From: Flammeovirga sp. OC4 | GTDB lineage: Bacteria; Bacteroidota; Bacteroidia; Cytophagales; Flammeovirgaceae | DNA: 64,000 bases | Reading direction: 5' to 3' | Assembly (NCBI RefSeq): GCF_000812565.1 | Contig: NZ_JTAM01000027.1 | Coordinates: 1 to 64,000 of the forward strand | Part shown: positions 9,471-18,096 of the stretch, one piece after another | How positions within the stretch are numbered: position 1 is the first letter of the stretch | Layout of the letters: the number at the start of each line of letters is the position of its first letter | The notes under the pieces: model-generated | Database searches by the model: none | What the model was told of the DNA's origin: nothing | Seen by the model: only the letters and a program-made list of their open reading frames with translations | Made by a program: the position numbers and the translations under genes

Positions 9471-9755
9471 ATGTCGATAAAATTTCTTGAAGCTTTAGAG
9501 CAGACCATCAAAGACAGACATGATTCTCCTTCAGATACTTCGTATACGAGTAGTCTTTTTGCAAAAGGAATCAACAAGGTGGCTCAAAAAGTAGGTGAAG
9601 AAGCGGTAGAATTAGTCATTGAGGCTAAGGATGATAATGAAGAATTATTCTTAAATGAGGCGGCCGATTTAATGTATCATTATATTGTACTATTACGTGC
9701 TAAAGGTTATAGTTTAGAAGATGTGACAAAAATTTTAGAAGAACGTCACAAGTAA
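9471..9755 (+). CDS. hisE: Phosphoribosyl-ATP pyrophosphohydrolase, stand-alone
   Basis: 94 residues, the normal length of a single-domain HisE. The all-helical MazG-like core is clear: GEEAVELVIEAK supplies the metal-binding Glu residues and NEAADLMYHYIVLL the second acidic helix. It hydrolyses PR-ATP to PR-AMP in the second step of histidine synthesis. Many Bacteroidota carry HisE as the C-terminal half of a HisIE fusion. Here it stands apart from any other his gene, with its own promoter and the divergent TrpF-like gene upstream, so it is either the only HisE of a split pathway or an extra copy. Confidence 0.93.
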   Translation: MSIKFLEALEQTIKDRHDSPSDTSYTSSLFAKGINKVAQKVGEEAVELVIEAKDDNEELFLNEAADLMYHYIVLLRAKGYSLEDVTKILEERHK

Positions 9756-9820
9756 ATTATGTAAGTATGCTTGATTTTGATTAAATTATAGAACAAAACA
9801 ACATACTACCCAAGAAACAC

Positions 9821-10171
9821 ATGAAAACCTTAGAATCTATATCATTTCAAAACTTTGAGCTCATAGATGAGTATCTCAATGGAAAACTGAGTCCCGTTGA
9901 AAGTCAAACACTTTTGAGGAGACTGACGATTGACCATGAACTGAGGGAAGATTTTGATTTGGTAGTAGAGATGAGTACCGATATGGTTTCTTGGCCTATA
10001 GAAAAAAAGAACAGAATACGAATTGCTTTTGCTACGAGACACTCCAAAGCGGTGGTTTCTCAGAGCAAGGCCAATCTAGCAAAAGACCTTGTAGCTTATG
10101 GGACTGCAACTATTGCAGCAGCGGGTTTGTTGGTTTTTGTCAGTGGATTGTTTGTATTCTTCGCTTCATAA
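9821..10171 (+). CDS. Small membrane protein with anti-sigma-factor-like N-terminus
   Basis: 116 residues. The first 45 (FELIDEYLNGKLSPVESQTLLRRLTIDHELREDFDLV) match the N-terminal helix pair of FecR-type and other anti-sigma factors (IxxYLxGxLsxxExxxfexxLxxdpeLrxe). One membrane helix lies at about 92-113 with almost no periplasmic tail. No sigma factor gene lies beside it. The natural guess is an orphan anti-sigma-like or sensor stub, but the N-terminal pattern is short and common. It follows hisE by 65 bases and may be co-transcribed; a terminator follows at once. Confidence 0.65.
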   Translation: MKTLESISFQNFELIDEYLNGKLSPVESQTLLRRLTIDHELREDFDLVVEMSTDMVSWPIEKKNRIRIAFATRHSKAVVSQSKANLAKDLVAYGTATIAAAGLLVFVSGLFVFFAS

Positions 10172-10185
10172 ATTTTACGGAATCG

Positions 10186-10220
10186 AAAAAGGCTACCTTC
10201 TGAAAAGGTAGCCTTTTTTT
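10186..10220 (+). terminator. Rho-independent terminator
   Basis: AAAGGCTACCTT and AAAGGTAGCCTTT form a stem around CTG(A) and end in a run of T. It closes the hisE/membrane-protein unit. Confidence 0.9.
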
Positions 10221-10569
10221 GAAAACGAAAAATTATATATCTGATTATCAGCGTAAAATATCTTACTGAGTAGAAATTCTTACAGTAACAAATCAGTGTT
10301 TTGTTATTTGATATTACAAACTTAAGAAAACGAAATACTAAATGAAAGCGAAAATTCGCAAAAAATCCGATTTTTCATTAAAACTGTGCTATTTTTACAT
10401 TTATTAGTCACCATAAAGTATTTTTGATCGTGATTAGATAGTATCTTGTTGCTATTGAATAGATGAAAGGGTGCTTATGCCGATGATTTCGAGTGTTGTG
10501 GATCATTAGTGTTGGTGCTGAGTGTATTAGAAAATCAAATTAGGAACCAAGTTAGTCAATATATATCCT
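10221..10569. other. Gene-free leader of the PrpR/RamB-like regulator gene
   Basis: No ORF. A small GCGAAAATTCGC palindrome lies at 10348-10359. The promoter was not identified with confidence. Confidence 0.4.
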
Positions 10570-12075
10570 GTGATATTAGAAGAAAATATACGCCTTATTT
10601 TCGGTTTGAAAGTCCGAATGCATAGGCAAGAGCAGAAATTATCTTTATCGGAATTAGCAAAAAAGGCTGAAATGTCTGTTTCCTATATCAACGAAATTGA
10701 AAAAGGAAAAAAATACCCGAAGAGAAATAAAATAACATCACTCGCAGCTGCTTTAAAAGTATCTTATGATGAGTTGGTGTCTTTGAAGATTTCCAAAAAA
10801 TTGGGGGCAATTTCAAAGTTATTGAACTCTAATATCCTTCAAGAATTACCACTTGATGTTTTTGGTTTAGAGCCAAGAAATTTATTGGAGTTAATGTCTG
10901 ATGCTCCTTCCAAACTTTCTGCTTTCATCAATACCATCATTGAGATTTCAAGAAATTACAACCTCACCGTAGAGAACTTTTACTTTTCGGTGTTACGTTC
11001 TTATCAGGAAATCCATGATAACTATTTTGAACATGTTGAGGTAGCGGCTAAGGAGTTTAGAAGAAAAATCATAGATGATGATAAGCCATTAGAAATTCAA
11101 CTTCGTCAATACCTTACCACTTTTTGTAACTACAGAATTGATGAAGAAAGCCTTTCGGAACATGAAGCTTTAGATACTTTAAGAACAGTAATTAAAGTGG
11201 AAGACAATGGAACGCATGTCTTGATGATCAATAAAAAGCTGAATGCTCGAAGACGTACGTTTATTTATGCACGTGAAGCTGCATTTCAGGTGTTAAACCT
11301 TAAGGAAAGGTCGATGACCTACTCTTGGATGCAAGTCAAATCATTTGATATGCTATTCAATGATTATATGGCGACTTACTTTGCAGGTGCCTTTTTAGTA
11401 CCTGAAGAGGCATTGGTGAAAGACCTAGAAGCAATTGTACATAGTAATACCTTCTCTAATGAGAAGATGTTAGATTTAATTGTAAAACATAATACTTCTC
11501 CAGAAACATTCCTTCACCGACTTACGAGTATTCTACCAAAACACTTTGGGTTAAGTAAGATCTTCTTCTTACGATTAGATCATATTCCGGGTTCCAATCG
11601 TTATTCACTCACCAAAGAGCTTCACCTTGATGGTCTACACAGTCCACATGGTACGGTATTAAGTGAGCATTATTGCAGAAGATGGGTTTCATTGAAAATT
11701 TTTGAAGATCTTGAGCAAGCAAGAGCTGAAGGAAAAGAAGACGAATATATCTGCGATGCCCAAACTTCACGATATATCACATCTGGAAAAGAATACTTCT
11801 GTATCAGTGTTGCTAGAGCATTGCCTTTAGTAGACGAAACTATTGATACAAGTATTACAATTGGATTCTTAATCAATGACAATTTCAGAGAAAAGTCCAA
11901 ATTATGGCAATCAGAAAAAGTAAGGATGGAATTTGTCAATGAAACATGTGAGCGTTGTCCTTCAGTAGACTGTCAGGTAAGAGCTTCTGATTCTATTGTA
12001 TTGAAAAAAGAACAACAAGAAAAAGAAAGAATTTCGGCTTTAGAAGCAATTTTAGGAAAACCTGTTGTATCTTAG
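10570..12075 (+). CDS. XRE-family regulator of the PrpR/RamB (ScfR) type
   Basis: 501 residues, start codon GTG; the N-terminus ENIRLIFGLKVR is where family members begin. An XRE helix-turn-helix occupies about 8-68 (LSLSELAKKAEMSVSYINEIEKGKKYPK). The middle corresponds to the IrrE/ImmA-like region, but the HExxH expected there is missing (AREAAFQVLNL). The C-terminal domain ends with CERCPSVDCQVRA: Cys460, Cys463 and Cys468 fall where short-chain-fatty-acyl-CoA-responsive regulators of the PrpR/RamB group bind an Fe-S cluster or metal. Actinobacterial members control propionate, acetate or glyoxylate genes in response to acyl-CoA. The targets here are unknown; no methylcitrate or glyoxylate genes are adjacent. 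It is a single-gene unit. Confidence 0.85.
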   Translation: MILEENIRLIFGLKVRMHRQEQKLSLSELAKKAEMSVSYINEIEKGKKYPKRNKITSLAAALKVSYDELVSLKISKKLGAISKLLNSNILQELPLDVFGLEPRNLLELMSDAPSKLSAFINTIIEISRNYNLTVENFYFSVLRSYQEIHDNYFEHVEVAAKEFRRKIIDDDKPLEIQLRQYLTTFCNYRIDEESLSEHEALDTLRTVIKVEDNGTHVLMINKKLNARRRTFIYAREAAFQVLNLKERSMTYSWMQVKSFDMLFNDYMATYFAGAFLVPEEALVKDLEAIVHSNTFSNEKMLDLIVKHNTSPETFLHRLTSILPKHFGLSKIFFLRLDHIPGSNRYSLTKELHLDGLHSPHGTVLSEHYCRRWVSLKIFEDLEQARAEGKEDEYICDAQTSRYITSGKEYFCISVARALPLVDETIDTSITIGFLINDNFREKSKLWQSEKVRMEFVNETCERCPSVDCQVRASDSIVLKKEQQEKERISALEAILGKPVVS

Positions 12076-12138
12076 GCGGAGAATAATTCTGCTGTTGAGT
12101 GTATTATAGCAATTACGGTTGCTTATAACATATTAAAA

Positions 12139-12186
12139 AGACGAAGAGATTCATGGAATTATTCAATTCTATATGTTTCTTCGTCT
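12139..12186 (+). terminator. Probable terminator of the PrpR/RamB-like gene
   Basis: AGACGAAGA at 12139-12147 pairs with TCTTCGTCT at 12178-12186, and the loop contains a smaller GAATT/AATTC hairpin. The T-tract is weak. Confidence 0.6.
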
Positions 12187-12254
12187 TCTGTATTTTAAAT
12201 AATTAAGTACCTATAATCTTTAGGACTTAAACTTTTTCATCGTTAATTATTTTT

Positions 12255-14903
12255 GTGACATTACACACAAAACATATCTTCTGTTTAGTACTTTTCATCT
12301 GTATGAGTAGCTCCCTCCTTTTTGCTCAAAAAAGAGTAAAGGAGAAGTATGATTTTAATTTTGATAACGTCAGTTGGTCAGAAGCTATTCATACTCTTTC
12401 TAAAGAGTGTAATCTCAACTTTATTTATAGCGATGACAACCTCCCTGTAGTAAATCGTTTTACTTTTCAAAAGAAAAACGCCACACTGGAAGAAGTACTA
12501 ACAGCACTTTTTGATGGAAAATTTTTAGGATACAGAATGGATGGAGACGATGTAATTGTGTCTGTTATCAGAATTCCATTAGATTCAAAAGAGGGAAGAA
12601 AACTTACCCGATACCCCGTCAACGGAATCATCAGAGATCAATATTCAAGGGAAACAGTAATTGGTGCTACCGTTTTCTTCGAAGATATTTCCATTGGTAC
12701 GGTCAGTAACTTTAATGGTTTTTATTCTATCTCTGTTCCCGCTGGAAAATACCTTGTTTCTATCAAATCATTAGGGTATGCCAGTGTTGATACAATTATC
12801 GATGTAAAGGGGGAAACAGAACTGAACCTCAACCTGAAAATTAAGGAGACGAAACTAAGAGAAATTGTAGTACTTTCAAGTAACTCAGAGGTTTATGACG
12901 GTATACTACAATTGAGTAATATCACCACCGTTACACCTGAAGCAACGAATGAACTTCCACTCATTTTGGGAGAAGGAGACGTTATGAAATCACTTCAGTT
13001 AATGCCAGGGTTTAAGAGTGCCAACGAGGGAAGTTCTGAGATTTCAGTAAGAGGCGGTGGAACAGATCAAAACCTCTTTTTAATTGATAATGTACCCATT
13101 TATAATGCTACACACAGCTTAGGTTTTTACTCTATCTTTAACACCAACTCTCTTAAAAATGTACAAACATACAAAAGTGGTATTCCTGCACAATATGGGG
13201 GGAGAGGTTCATCAGTTATTGATGTTCATTTGAAAGAAGGAAATAACCAGAAACTCCGATTTTCAGGAGGAATTGGTACAATGTCCGCCAACGCAACATT
13301 AGAGGTTCCTATCGTAAAAGATAAATCGTCATTTATCATTTCTGGAAGAAGACCTTATACTGATTTACTTTCTAGTTCAACAAGAGGCGACATTAATACA
13401 GTGGTGTTTTATGATTTAAGTTCTAAATTAAAGTTCCAACTCAATAAGAAAAATACACTTTCGGTCTCTGGTTATTTTAGTAGAGATAAGTTAGCTTTTC
13501 AAAATGTTTCATCCAGTGAGTGGGGCAATAAGACAGCCAATGTGACTTGGTCTTCTTTACTTTCTCCGAAGACCTTCAGTAACCTGACATTTTGGTATAC
13601 CAACTACGATGTTGCCAATATTGTAAATAATATCCCTGAAACAAGTTACAGGACCACCTATGCATTGGATGATTATGGTTTAAAGTATAAAGTAGAACAA
13701 TATTTCACTCCTAATATCACATTAAAAGCAGGTGTAGAAAGTATTTTACACATTTATAATCAAGGTAGTATCACCCCTTTTGATGACCAATCCATTGTCA
13801 CACCCAATGACCCTCAGGATATCAGAGCCGTAGAATCAGGAGCTTACACTGATTTTGAATGGAATATGAATCAAAAAGTAAAAATTGGTCTTGGATTACG
13901 TTACTCTAGGTTTGACAATGTTAGAAATGAAAGAGAATATATTTACGATATTGAACCTTTCCTTTTGCAAGCGGATAGTATTTCTGATGGTAATATCGTT
14001 GATACAGTAAGAAATTCAGGAATTAGTTTTGATCATTCTTATCATAATTTAGATCCCCGGTTTTCAGTCAGTGTGGCACTTACTCCACAGCAATCTGTTC
14101 GTGTTGCTTATGATAGAATGACACAATATGCACAAGAGTTGGCTTTGACTACACTACCTAGTAATTCTGGTGTTTGGATTCCTTCCAACAAATACATCGA
14201 ACCCTTGATCAATAACCAATATTCTATTGGGTACCTTACCAAATCAAGAGATAATGTGTATGACTTTTCTTTGGATGCATACTACAAAACTTCAAATAAT
14301 ATTCTGGAATTTAAACCCAATGGTAGATATGTCGTGACAGATCATGTGGAAACGGACGTTACCACCGGCATTGGTCAAAGTTATGGTGTGGAAACAATTT
14401 TCAGAAAAAGAAAAGGAATAATTACCGGATCTGTTTCTTATACATATAGTTACTCATTTATAAAAATACCTCAAATTAATAATGGCAATTGGTACCCTAC
14501 AGATCAGGATCAACGCCATGTATTTAATATTTTAGCTTCCGTTCAAATCTCCAAACAAATTCAGTTTTCTGCTGTCTGGAATTATGCTTCTGGCCGTCCC
14601 TACACCGCCCCTATTGGCAAGTATTATAAAGAAGGGTATGTTGTTCCTATTTTTGGAGATCGAAACAAAGCAAGATTACCAAGTACTCATCACTTAGATG
14701 TTTCATTGACTTTTTACAGAAAAATGAACGAACAAAAGAAAAATGAAAGTAGTTTTAATTTTTCTATTTATAATGTTTATGCACGTAAGAATACCTATTC
14801 TTATATTTTTAGAAGTAAAAACAATAACCCACAAGAATTAGAAACTGTAAAAGTGTACCTATTTAGTATCATACCTTCGTTCAGTTACAACTTTAAATTC
14901 TAA
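12255..14903 (+). CDS. TonB-dependent outer-membrane receptor with STN domain
   Basis: 882 residues. The GTG start gives a signal peptide ending LLFAQ; the first in-frame ATG (12303) would remove it. Domains in order: STN (about 30-105), carboxypeptidase-D regulatory-like domain (YPVNGIIRDQYSRETVIGATVFF, about 118-200), TonB plug (GEGDVMKSLQLMPGF.. VRGGGTDQNLFLIDNVPIYN, about 230-340), and a beta-barrel that ends with the aromatic FSYNFKF. It imports an unknown ligand using TonB energy. The DUF4249 lipoprotein begins 7 bases downstream, the usual partner arrangement in this phylum. STN receptors are often controlled by a FecIR pair, but none is adjacent. Confidence 0.92.
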   Translation: MTLHTKHIFCLVLFICMSSSLLFAQKRVKEKYDFNFDNVSWSEAIHTLSKECNLNFIYSDDNLPVVNRFTFQKKNATLEEVLTALFDGKFLGYRMDGDDVIVSVIRIPLDSKEGRKLTRYPVNGIIRDQYSRETVIGATVFFEDISIGTVSNFNGFYSISVPAGKYLVSIKSLGYASVDTIIDVKGETELNLNLKIKETKLREIVVLSSNSEVYDGILQLSNITTVTPEATNELPLILGEGDVMKSLQLMPGFKSANEGSSEISVRGGGTDQNLFLIDNVPIYNATHSLGFYSIFNTNSLKNVQTYKSGIPAQYGGRGSSVIDVHLKEGNNQKLRFSGGIGTMSANATLEVPIVKDKSSFIISGRRPYTDLLSSSTRGDINTVVFYDLSSKLKFQLNKKNTLSVSGYFSRDKLAFQNVSSSEWGNKTANVTWSSLLSPKTFSNLTFWYTNYDVANIVNNIPETSYRTTYALDDYGLKYKVEQYFTPNITLKAGVESILHIYNQGSITPFDDQSIVTPNDPQDIRAVESGAYTDFEWNMNQKVKIGLGLRYSRFDNVRNEREYIYDIEPFLLQADSISDGNIVDTVRNSGISFDHSYHNLDPRFSVSVALTPQQSVRVAYDRMTQYAQELALTTLPSNSGVWIPSNKYIEPLINNQYSIGYLTKSRDNVYDFSLDAYYKTSNNILEFKPNGRYVVTDHVETDVTTGIGQSYGVETIFRKRKGIITGSVSYTYSYSFIKIPQINNGNWYPTDQDQRHVFNILASVQISKQIQFSAVWNYASGRPYTAPIGKYYKEGYVVPIFGDRNKARLPSTHHLDVSLTFYRKMNEQKKNESSFNFSIYNVYARKNTYSYIFRSKNNNPQELETVKVYLFSIIPSFSYNFKF

Positions 14904-14910
14904 ACAAGCA

Positions 14911-15753
14911 ATGAAAAACTACGGCCTAATTATACTACTTTTTTTAACGATTATAGGGTGTGAAGAACCTGTCAAGCTCGATTTACCTAGCGGTGAACCT
15001 AGTACAATCATTGATGCCAATATCTCTGAGAGTAATGTTATTTCCAGAGTAGTTTTATCTAAGTCTTTGGGGTTTAATGATACAATAGACTTTCCTCCTA
15101 TTGAAAATGCCAGTGTGGTGTTATCTAACGGTACCAACACTTTTTCATTTAATCACGTCAATACTTCAAGCGTAGGTGCAGTATATGAAGCCCAAAATAA
15201 TGTAGAGTTAGAAGAAGACAAACGTTATTTTTTCTCCGTCTATCTACCAGGTAGTATTGAAGACCCCGACACACTTTATCAAGCGTCCATGGTAATGCCT
15301 ACAAAGGTGCCTATAGATTCTATTGGTTTCAAGGCTACTAGTGAACCCGATGATTATGTATTGAGGATTTTTTTTACAGACCCTGAAGATGAGAGGAATT
15401 ATTATAGTTGGAGAGTATCACAAAAAATCAATGGAGAATTGGTTCTTTTGTCCAGTAATAAAATACCGCTTTATACCGACCAGGGTATTGATGGAAAGTC
15501 TGTTTTTGTAGAGTTTATAAATAAAAACTTCTCAGAAAGTGATACGATACAAGTCCACTTTAAGTCACTGACCAGAGACACCTATGACTATTATAGATCA
15601 CTCAATAATTTAATTGATGTTTCAGGAACAAACACTTCTGCAGATAACCCAAGAAGTAATTTTATCAGTAGTGCAGGAGATCAATCTTTTGGTTATTACT
15701 CTTTAGAAGGAGTAGACGATTCTGAAGTTTTTGCTGTAGGAGATACTTTATAA
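14911..15753 (+). CDS. DUF4249 lipoprotein, partner of the TonB receptor
   Basis: 280 residues. The lipobox (LFLTIIGC, Cys17) is followed by EEPVKLDLP, as is typical of DUF4249 proteins, which are predicted to be surface or periplasmic lipoproteins paired with TonB receptors. It probably helps capture or pass ligand, by analogy with SusD-like partners; no direct function is known. It is translated with the receptor (7-base gap). Its last six bases overlap the end of the convergent downstream gene, leaving no room for a terminator. Confidence 0.88.
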   Translation: MKNYGLIILLFLTIIGCEEPVKLDLPSGEPSTIIDANISESNVISRVVLSKSLGFNDTIDFPPIENASVVLSNGTNTFSFNHVNTSSVGAVYEAQNNVELEEDKRYFFSVYLPGSIEDPDTLYQASMVMPTKVPIDSIGFKATSEPDDYVLRIFFTDPEDERNYYSWRVSQKINGELVLLSSNKIPLYTDQGIDGKSVFVEFINKNFSESDTIQVHFKSLTRDTYDYYRSLNNLIDVSGTNTSADNPRSNFISSAGDQSFGYYSLEGVDDSEVFAVGDTL

Positions 15754-16293
15754 TGCGAGTTTTTTCTTAAAGTATTTTTTGAACAAAGGTTGTGCAAACT
15801 TATACACCTTAAAACCTCCTCTAATCAGGTAAGGGCTAATGTATTCTTTGATTTTTTTTCTAAAGTAAAAGGATAAAAAAGCCACAACAATACTCAATAT
15901 AGATTCTACGGCATTATGAAAATCAATTGCATATAGAATTGATATTGAATTGGCCAAAGTCATCAAAAAATAAGACAACGCATCCCAAAACTCTTGATTG
16001 GTTTTCAACTTAAAAAAAGCAAACTCCACTTCATACCAATGCCTTCTTAAAGTCCTTTTGATCTGACTGGAATTAAGTTGAATTTCAGTGTCTGTCATTT
16101 TAGGAATATAATTAAACACATCGGCATCCAACTGAATTACGGTCATAAAACTATATTCCCCTCCAGTTTTTAAAAGCAGAGGGGTATTGATCTCTACCCC
16201 TCCGTTTTGGAAAGTTTCCACCAACATCTCAGCCGCATCCTTTGATGCTTTGAGTTGTTTGAGCTTCGCATTAAATACCTCCCAATTTGTCAT
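15748..16293 (-). CDS. Unrecognised membrane protein, third gene of the GDVxxY operon
   Basis: 181 residues. The N-terminal half contains QLDADVFNY (Asp58, Val59, Tyr62), a version of the motif shared with the two genes upstream. Two hydrophobic segments lie at about 107-126 and 130-147, followed by a basic C-terminal tail (KKYFKKKLAL). No family is recognised. It starts two bases after the stop of the preceding operon gene. A reasonable inference is a membrane anchor or effector for a complex with the other two proteins. Confidence 0.75.
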   Translation of the reverse strand: MTNWEVFNAKLKQLKASKDAAEMLVETFQNGGVEINTPLLLKTGGEYSFMTVIQLDADVFNYIPKMTDTEIQLNSSQIKRTLRRHWYEVEFAFFKLKTNQEFWDALSYFLMTLANSISILYAIDFHNAVESILSIVVAFLSFYFRKKIKEYISPYLIRGGFKVYKFAQPLFKKYFKKKLAL

Positions 16294-16295
16294 TT

Positions 16296-17159
16296 CTATG
16301 ATTCAGTAGTTTTATTATTTCCAAAAATGGATGAAAACGCTTTTCCCGTTAAATCAGTCAGTACTTTGAAGAACGAAGACCAATGTCCTGTTGCTTCATT
16401 GGTAGAATTCTGATGGAAATTCATCACCATATTTCTCAACTCGGGTGGTAGTTTGACAAACTTTGGTGTAAGATAAGAGGTGACATCACCATCAATCTGT
16501 ACCACTGTTTGAAGTAAAACCTGCTGCGTACCCAATTCCCAAGCTTTACGAATCTGCGTAATCTGTTCCGTTCCCAAATCCAATTCTTCCACTTCATTCA
16601 TTTCGCGAAGCAAAATATCATTGTTCCATTTATGTGAACCCATTTGAGAAGGGTACCTTTCATATTGACCTGCACCTCCATCATGGAATTCATCATCGTA
16701 ACCTCTCTGCCCTTGCTTTGTTTCAATAGCTAATTTAGTACGCTGCATTTTGAACATTCCAATGAAGTTGGCACTTTGTCGCTCGATTCTGTAAAGCATC
16801 TGAATCCTCTCCTTCAAACTTTCAGATTGCTCTTCCGTTTGCATTTTTGGTAACAAAGACTCGTAATATCTTTTTCCCTCTTGTGCTGCTCTTTTTACTT
16901 CATAATATGAATATTCACCTGCTCCTTCAAAACGCAAGAGAAATTTTTCTTTACCTGAAGCATCAATAGCAGGAGGTGTTCCTTTGGCTTTTTCACAAAT
17001 ACCATACTCTATCAATGTTTTTCTGTACCTCTCAATGATATCTCTTAAGGCCAAACGTTTATTGATAGGCATTTTAGCACCTGTGGTATTTTCTTTTAAA
17101 ATGGTATTAACTTCTAAAGTTAATAGCTCATTGGCGATAGACTTTAGGGATTTCTCCAT
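16296..17159 (-). CDS. Unrecognised soluble protein, second gene of the GDVxxY operon
   Basis: 287 residues, no signal peptide or membrane segment. It is largely charged and helical, with a Gly/Tyr-rich stretch (RGYDDEFHDGGAGQYERYPS) in the middle. The C-terminal part holds LQTVVQIDGDVTSYL (Gly224-Tyr229), followed about 20 residues later by NFHQNS and then GHW. The same motif occurs in both flanking genes, so the three probably share a domain by duplication. Gap of six bases to the upstream gene and two to the downstream gene. Function unknown. Confidence 0.75.
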   Translation of the reverse strand: MEKSLKSIANELLTLEVNTILKENTTGAKMPINKRLALRDIIERYRKTLIEYGICEKAKGTPPAIDASGKEKFLLRFEGAGEYSYYEVKRAAQEGKRYYESLLPKMQTEEQSESLKERIQMLYRIERQSANFIGMFKMQRTKLAIETKQGQRGYDDEFHDGGAGQYERYPSQMGSHKWNNDILLREMNEVEELDLGTEQITQIRKAWELGTQQVLLQTVVQIDGDVTSYLTPKFVKLPPELRNMVMNFHQNSTNEATGHWSSFFKVLTDLTGKAFSSIFGNNKTTES

Positions 17160-17165
17160 TGTATG

Positions 17166-17843
17166 CTATTCTTCCTCTTTTTTAGTTTCGTCCTCATTGT
17201 CCCCTTCTGCTGAAGTCTCTTCGTCAGAAGAAGTTGCTGCAGGAGCATCGTAATCAATTGGAGGAGTATCTAAGGCTGGAGCATCTGCAATTGGTTCTTC
17301 TGCTGCTGCAGTGGAAGCTGGATCAAATGCTGCCGCTTCATAATCAGGAGCCGCTGCCGCCGTTTGCGAAGGATCAAATGCCGTTTCTTCAGGATTATAA
17401 GAAAGAGCAGGTTGTGCTGTAGCCGTAGGCAAAACTTGTTGAGGAGCTGAAGCTGCACTACTGTAAAAAGAATCAGCAGGAGGCACATCTATTCCCTTCG
17501 TTTTGGCATACAACTCAAACAAACTATAAACCGCTTTGATATTATCATTGATAATTGCATGTCCATGTTGTTCTTTTTGAGCATGAAAATCACGAACCCA
17601 AGCATATCTATCTTGAACCAGATCATTACTTACATAAGAAGTCACATCACCTTTTAAAAGATGAATTTTGCTATTCATTACTTTGAAGTCTGTACCTTCT
17701 TTTTTTATGATTTCATCTTTCTCTCCTTCTACATGGAAATCACCGACAATGGTTTTTATATCTAGAGTAACTAAGTTGTTGATATAATCTTCAATATTGT
17801 TGACAAAGTTCTGGAAGAACCCAACATTTTCTTGATCTGACAT
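17166..17843 (-). CDS. Unrecognised protein with Ala/Pro/Asp-rich tail, first gene of the GDVxxY operon
   Basis: 225 residues. The N-terminal 120 contain the motif LLKGDVTSYV (Gly65-Tyr70), followed by RDFHAQKEQHGHAI, matching the layout of the next gene. From about residue 130 to the end the sequence is low-complexity: Ala/Pro repeats of the type EETAFDPSQTAAAAPDYEAAAFDPAS, then a very acidic C-terminus (EGDNEDETKKEEE). Such a tail suggests a flexible linker or an interaction arm. No signal peptide. No family recognised. Confidence 0.75.
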   Translation of the reverse strand: MSDQENVGFFQNFVNNIEDYINNLVTLDIKTIVGDFHVEGEKDEIIKKEGTDFKVMNSKIHLLKGDVTSYVSNDLVQDRYAWVRDFHAQKEQHGHAIINDNIKAVYSLFELYAKTKGIDVPPADSFYSSAASAPQQVLPTATAQPALSYNPEETAFDPSQTAAAAPDYEAAAFDPASTAAAEEPIADAPALDTPPIDYDAPAATSSDEETSAEGDNEDETKKEEE

Positions 17844-17979
17844 AGATAAGTATTAAGGGGTTATAATTTGATTATAAAAATGCTTATATAAATTTGAATC
17901 AATTGAATGAAAATTCCAAAAATTTAAGATAAAGTAATCATTTAGGAAATACTCACAATTATTATTGACTCTACTATAC

Positions 17980-17987
17980 TATATTTG
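17980..17987 (+). promoter_or_regulatory. Candidate -7 element for hpt
   Basis: TATATTTG matches TAnnTTTG, 110 bases before the hpt start. No clear -33 TTTG is present, so support is partial. The remaining gap 17844-18096 shows nothing else. Confidence 0.4.
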
Positions 17988-18096
17988 TCTTTTACTTTCT
18001 GAGGTTGTTGAAGAGATTCCATCGATAAAATATTTTTCACAACTACCTAATTTTCAAAAGAAAGAGTAATCAACATAGTCTTATAGAGAAAAACTC

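Noticed and set aside
17270-17440. Reading the GCTGC/CCGCC-rich stretch as a tandem DNA repeat
   Set aside because: The repetition comes from Ala/Pro/Asp codons of the low-complexity protein tail; the DNA units are not regular.
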